From Elusimicrobiota bacterium (GTDB lineage Bacteria; Elusimicrobiota; Elusimicrobia; UBA1565; UBA9628), in assembly GCA_023700845.1 (NCBI GenBank), contig JAMPYD010000055.1:1-9018 (forward strand): 9,018 nucleotides of DNA, given 5' to 3'. The position numbers were made by a program, and so were the translations under genes. The notes below the pieces were generated by a model. It had not been told where the DNA came from, made no database searches, and saw only the letters and a program-made list of their open reading frames with translations. Shown here piece by piece: positions 6,618 through 9,018 of this stretch. Positions within the stretch are counted from its first letter, which is position 1; each line of letters begins with the position of its first letter.

Positions 6618-7193
6618 TTAACTTTGCCCTATGGTGTCGAGGCGGCGCCACAGGTACCAGCTGGCGACGGTGCGGTAGGGAGCCCAGAGCTTGCCGTGCT
6701 TCTCGAGCGCCGAGGGCGGGGGGAGCTTGGCGCTCTTGCGGTACAGCAGGCCGAAGGCCTTGCGCACGCCGAAGTCTCCGGTGGGCAGGACGTCGGGCCG
6801 GCCGAGCTTGAACATCAGGAACATCTGCACCGTCCACTCCCCGATGCCGCGCACCTCGGTCAGGCGCGCGATGATCTCGGCGTCCGGGAGCTTCTCGAGC
6901 TCCTTGCGCGGCTTGACCACGCCTGAAATGGTCTTCTCCGCCAGGTCGCGCACGGCGAGGAGCTTGTTGGCCGAGAGCCCGGCGCCGCGCAGCTTCGCCT
7001 CGGGCATGCGCAGCAGGCGCTCGGGGGTCAGACCTTTCTCGCCGCCGAACAAGGCGAGGACGCGGCCGTGGATGGTCGCGGCCGCCTTGCCGTTGAGCTG
7101 CTGGTAGACGATGGACTGCACCAAGGACTCGAAGGTGTCCTGGTCCTTGGGCACGAGGCCGTAGGCGCCGACGGCCTCGATGTGGCGGGCCAA
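6618..7193 (-). CDS. DNA-3-methyladenine glycosylase II-like (HhH-GPD, AlkA family)
   Basis: Seen: 191 codons from TTG at 7193, ending RRLDTIGQS. Motifs: FESLVQSIVYQQL (21-33), typical of this family; the helix-hairpin-helix LTEVRGIGEWT (111-121); and PTGDFGV with the presumed catalytic Asp at 140, followed by LWAPYRTVASWYLWR near the C-terminus. Known: these enzymes flip out and excise alkylated purines such as 3-methyladenine, starting base-excision repair; catalysis needs the Asp after the HhH. The size suits the short bacterial AlkA group, which lacks the N-terminal domain of E. coli AlkA. The start is uncertain. The frame stays open upstream and encodes ALRHLKKADPIL, which resembles the usual '(L)..ADP.L' N-terminus of the family, but offers only CTG (7214) or ATT (7235), the latter overlapping the stop of the CoA-transferase gene. 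It lies directly downstream of that gene and is probably co-transcribed. Confidence 0.88.
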   Translation of the reverse strand: MARHIEAVGAYGLVPKDQDTFESLVQSIVYQQLNGKAAATIHGRVLALFGGEKGLTPERLLRMPEAKLRGAGLSANKLLAVRDLAEKTISGVVKPRKELEKLPDAEIIARLTEVRGIGEWTVQMFLMFKLGRPDVLPTGDFGVRKAFGLLYRKSAKLPPPSALEKHGKLWAPYRTVASWYLWRRLDTIGQS

Positions 7194-7230
7194 GATGGGG
7201 TCCGCCTTTTTCAGGTGGCGGAGCGCGGCC

Positions 7231-8136
7231 TTAATATCCGTAGTTGACGCCCGCGCAGATCTGAGGCTTGGCCTTGAGCTTCTCGGCGAGCCCCGCGTTC
7301 TTCTTCATGTACTCGGCGCGGTCCTTCACGCCGTACACGAACTCGTCCAGGTACTTATTAAAGGAATTTACGTCGCGCGCCGTTCTGTCCCAAGCGACGT
7401 AAAATTCGTTGTCGCGGTCGTAATAGCCCTGCGCGTAGGACGGGTGCGCGCCCCACGGCTCTACGACGACGGCGTCCACCTGCAGGCCGGGGATCAAGGT
7501 CCGGTTCGGGTCCTGGCGGATGACGGCCTCGTCGACGAGCTCCTCGACGACGACGATCACGCGCTTGGAGGCGAAGGCGGCCTCCTTCTGCACTCCCATC
7601 AGGCCCCAGACCTGGGTGTTGCCGCCCATGTCCGCGCGCTGGGCGTGGACGATGGTGACATCGGGGCGCAGGGCGGGGACCGTCGCGAGCGTCTCGCCGG
7701 TGTAAGGGCAATCCACGGACTTGATCTTCGGGTTCACCTTGGGGATGTCGGTGCCCTCGTAGTTCTTGAGAGGCCAGAACGGCAGGTTCGCGGCGCCGGC
7801 GCACAGCCGCGCCACCATCCCGAAGTGGGAGTACTCCTCGAGCTCGAGCGTCGGGGGCTTCGCCTCGACCGCGCGCCGGAACGCGTGCAGCGAACCGACG
7901 CCGGGGTTGCCGGCCCAGGAGAAGATCAGCTTCTTGGCCACGCCAGCCTGGATCATCTGATCGTAGATGAGGTCCGGCGTCAGCCGCGCGAGCGTGAGGT
8001 TCTTCTTGCCCTGGCGGATGATCTCGTGGCCCGCGGCGAAGCAGATCAGGTGGGTGAACCCTTCGATGACGACCGTGTCCCCGTCCTTGACGTGGGCCGC
8101 GATCGCGTCCTTCATGGACAGCACTTTGTTCTTCAC
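7231..8136 (-). CDS. CoA-transferase alpha subunit (GctA/IpdA-like, family I)
   Basis: Seen: 301 codons from GTG at 8136, starting (M)KNKVLSMKDAIAAHVKDGDT and ending AGVNYGY. Family hallmarks: KDGDTVVIEGFTHL (17-30), AAGHEIIRQG, LTPDLIYDQMI, FSWAGNPGVGSLH (72-84), EEYSHFGM (100-107), CPYTGE, RPDVTIVHAQRADMGGNTQVWG and GVQKEA. This pattern is closer to the IpdA/GctA type than to AtoD. Known: family I CoA-transferases are alpha/beta heteromers moving CoA between acyl groups. IpdAB from actinobacteria instead hydrolyses a steroid ring CoA ester and uses a Glu of the alpha subunit; E101 here may be equivalent (alignment by memory). No beta subunit is found: the next gene downstream is a DNA glycosylase and the upstream one is divergent. 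No SD precedes the GTG, but TAGAAT lies 6 nt upstream. The substrate cannot be told. Confidence 0.9.
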   Translation of the reverse strand: MKNKVLSMKDAIAAHVKDGDTVVIEGFTHLICFAAGHEIIRQGKKNLTLARLTPDLIYDQMIQAGVAKKLIFSWAGNPGVGSLHAFRRAVEAKPPTLELEEYSHFGMVARLCAGAANLPFWPLKNYEGTDIPKVNPKIKSVDCPYTGETLATVPALRPDVTIVHAQRADMGGNTQVWGLMGVQKEAAFASKRVIVVVEELVDEAVIRQDPNRTLIPGLQVDAVVVEPWGAHPSYAQGYYDRDNEFYVAWDRTARDVNSFNKYLDEFVYGVKDRAEYMKKNAGLAEKLKAKPQICAGVNYGY

Positions 8137-8206
8137 GCCGCTATTCTAGCGAAAAATCGCCGCCTGGGGCGTCCGTGGAATGCAACTTTTCCGGGGACTC
8201 GATCGT
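8137..8206. other. Divergent intergenic region with possible start-proximal -10 box
   Basis: This 70-bp gap separates the CoA-transferase gene (minus) from the HNH-type gene (plus). On the minus strand TAGAAT (8148-8143) lies 6 nt from the GTG, placing a transcript start on the initiation codon, but no matching -35 is seen. On the plus strand GGGGA (8193-8197) is 9 nt before the ATG at 8207 and may be a weak ribosome binding site. TATGAT at 8206-8211 overlaps that ATG, so it is a -10 only if the ATG at 8216 is the true start. No terminator hairpin is visible. Confidence 0.35.
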
Positions 8207-9018
8207 ATGATAGTAATGGACGACAGCCGATGCCCCGTCGTTGTTTTATCTCAAGATAATCATGGCCTGCCCACGACGGCGGACCTGGGAGCGCTCAGCG
8301 ATGCGGCCCTGGTGTCGGCTTTGGACGCCGCGGCGGCAGGGGAGCGCGAGACCCTGTGCCACCTGCTGAAGTATCTCGCCGAAGTCGAGAGCCGGGGAAT
8401 CCACCTCGACATGGGCTACCGCACCGTGTTCGACTTCTGCGTCTTGAGGCTGAAGCTCTCCGAAGGCGCCGCGATGCGCCGCATCTACTCCGCTCGCGCC
8501 GCGGTGAAGGTTCCGGAACTGTACGACAAGCTGCGCAGCGGCGAATTGAGCCTGTCGTCCGTGTCGCGCCTGGCGCCTCATTTGACGACGGAGAACGCCG
8601 GGGGCTTGATCGCCCGCGCCTCGGGAGCTCGGTTGCGGGAGGTCGAGACTATCGTCGCCGAGCTGACGTTCAAGGAGGCCCGGCCGATCCCCGGGCCGAC
8701 AGCGGAGGTCATTCAAACCGAGCTTGCGTTCGCCGGCGTCGAGGCGCTGAAGGACCCCGCGGAGGAGGCAATGGACCCCGCGGAGGAGGCAATGGACCCC
8801 GCGGAGGAGGCAATGGACCCCGCGGAGGAGGTAGAGGAGGAAACTTCGGAGCAGAACACGGCGGATATCGAAGCGCGAGCGGAATGTCCTATCGGCCCCG
8901 TTGACAGCATGAAGGCGGGACATCCTTCGCCTGAACCGACGATGTCTCGGCGCGCGGAGGCATCGCTCAAGCGCGATTCGATCCATGTCGAAGCACCGGG
9001 GGTGATCCGGTACGTATT
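8207..9018 (+). CDS. N-terminal part of HNH-endonuclease-type protein (3' end outside window)
   Basis: Seen: an open frame from ATG 8207 to the window edge (270 full codons), starting MIVMDDSRCPVVVLSQDNHG. ATG 8216 is the alternative start; 8207 is preferred because GGGGA lies 9 nt upstream. Residues ~30-155 form a helical domain with LSDAALVSALDAAAAGERET, HLLKYLAEVESRG, GYRTVFDFCVLRLKLSEGAA, RIYSARA, LRSGELSLSSVSRLAPHLT and REVETIVAEL. Known (from memory): this arrangement is typical of the N-terminus of bacterial proteins whose C-terminus is an HNH nuclease domain. The HNH motif itself would lie past the window end and is not seen. An acidic linker with (DPAEEAM)x3 plus DPAEEVE (183-210) separates the domain from a low-complexity, charged stretch. 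The first ~60 bases are poorer in G+C and contain a palindrome shared with the halogenase upstream region. Its role is unknown; nuclease activity is only inferred. Confidence 0.72.
   Translation, partial: MIVMDDSRCPVVVLSQDNHGLPTTADLGALSDAALVSALDAAAAGERETLCHLLKYLAEVESRGIHLDMGYRTVFDFCVLRLKLSEGAAMRRIYSARAAVKVPELYDKLRSGELSLSSVSRLAPHLTTENAGGLIARASGARLREVETIVAELTFKEARPIPGPTAEVIQTELAFAGVEALKDPAEEAMDPAEEAMDPAEEAMDPAEEVEEETSEQNTADIEARAECPIGPVDSMKAGHPSPEPTMSRRAEASLKRDSIHVEAPGVIRYV
8245..8259. promoter_or_regulatory. Second copy of the putative operator palindrome
   Basis: TTTATCTCAAGATAA contains TTATCT-CA-AGATAA (8246-8259) and is identical to the complement of 6590-6604. It lies in the first codons of the HNH-type gene and about 115 bp upstream of the CoA-transferase start, so it could repress either divergent gene. 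Exact recurrence of an A+T-rich 15-mer in this composition is unlikely by chance. Confidence 0.45.
8753..8831 (+). repeat. 21-bp in-frame tandem repeat (3 exact units plus a partial fourth)
   Basis: Units start at 8753, 8774, 8795 and 8816. The first three are identical and encode DPAEEAM. The fourth matches for 16 nt (GACCCCGCGGAGGAGG) and then diverges, encoding DPAEEVE. The unit is a multiple of three, so gain or loss of copies keeps the frame and only changes the length of an acidic linker. Identity at silent positions points to recent expansion by slippage. Confidence 0.95.

Noticed and set aside
8246..8986. Minus-strand frame with a repeated LLRGVHC pattern
   Set aside because: It is the complement of the 21-bp repeat in the HNH-type gene; the rest lacks protein-like features.

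Overview
The window is very GC-rich (the TPR genes look well above 70% G+C) and almost fully coding. The longest gene-free gaps are 6527-6617 and 8137-8206. Nothing resembles rRNA, tRNA, CRISPR or an insertion sequence. Composition, GTG-rich starts, Trp-rich 'AWRG' TPR proteins and the HNH-type N-terminal domain at the right edge suggest an uncultivated high-GC Gram-negative bacterium. Elusimicrobiota or a deltaproteobacterium-like lineage is my guess, at low confidence.

Region A (1-6526, minus strand) is a five-gene, translationally coupled operon. In transcription order: a CmlS/CndH-type FAD-dependent halogenase (4790-6526), a radical SAM enzyme with a C-terminal Cys cluster (3882-4793), and three TPR-array proteins (2284-3888, 548-2287, and 1-551 cut by the window edge). 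Every junction is a 4- or 7-nt overlap, and four of the five starts are preceded by a Shine-Dalgarno-like sequence. A sigma70-like promoter, TTGACG-N17-TATCCT, lies immediately before the halogenase ATG. The co-expressed set (halogenase, radical SAM, TPR scaffolds, no visible carrier protein or precursor peptide) looks like an uncharacterised natural-product or protein-modification system and is the main item of interest.

Region B (6618-8136, minus strand) holds a CoA-transferase alpha subunit of the GctA/IpdA type, followed by an overlapping DNA-3-methyladenine glycosylase (HhH-GPD) with no canonical start near its expected N-terminus. The partner CoA-transferase beta subunit is absent.

Region C (8207-9018, plus strand) is the divergent N-terminal part of a protein resembling those with a C-terminal HNH nuclease. 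It carries a phase-neutral 21-bp tandem repeat.

An identical A+T-rich 15-mer containing the palindrome TTATCT-CA-AGATAA occurs twice: upstream of the halogenase promoter (6588-6605) and in the divergent region near the CoA-transferase and HNH-type genes (8245-8259). It may be an operator tying the two regions to one regulator, which is not in the window.
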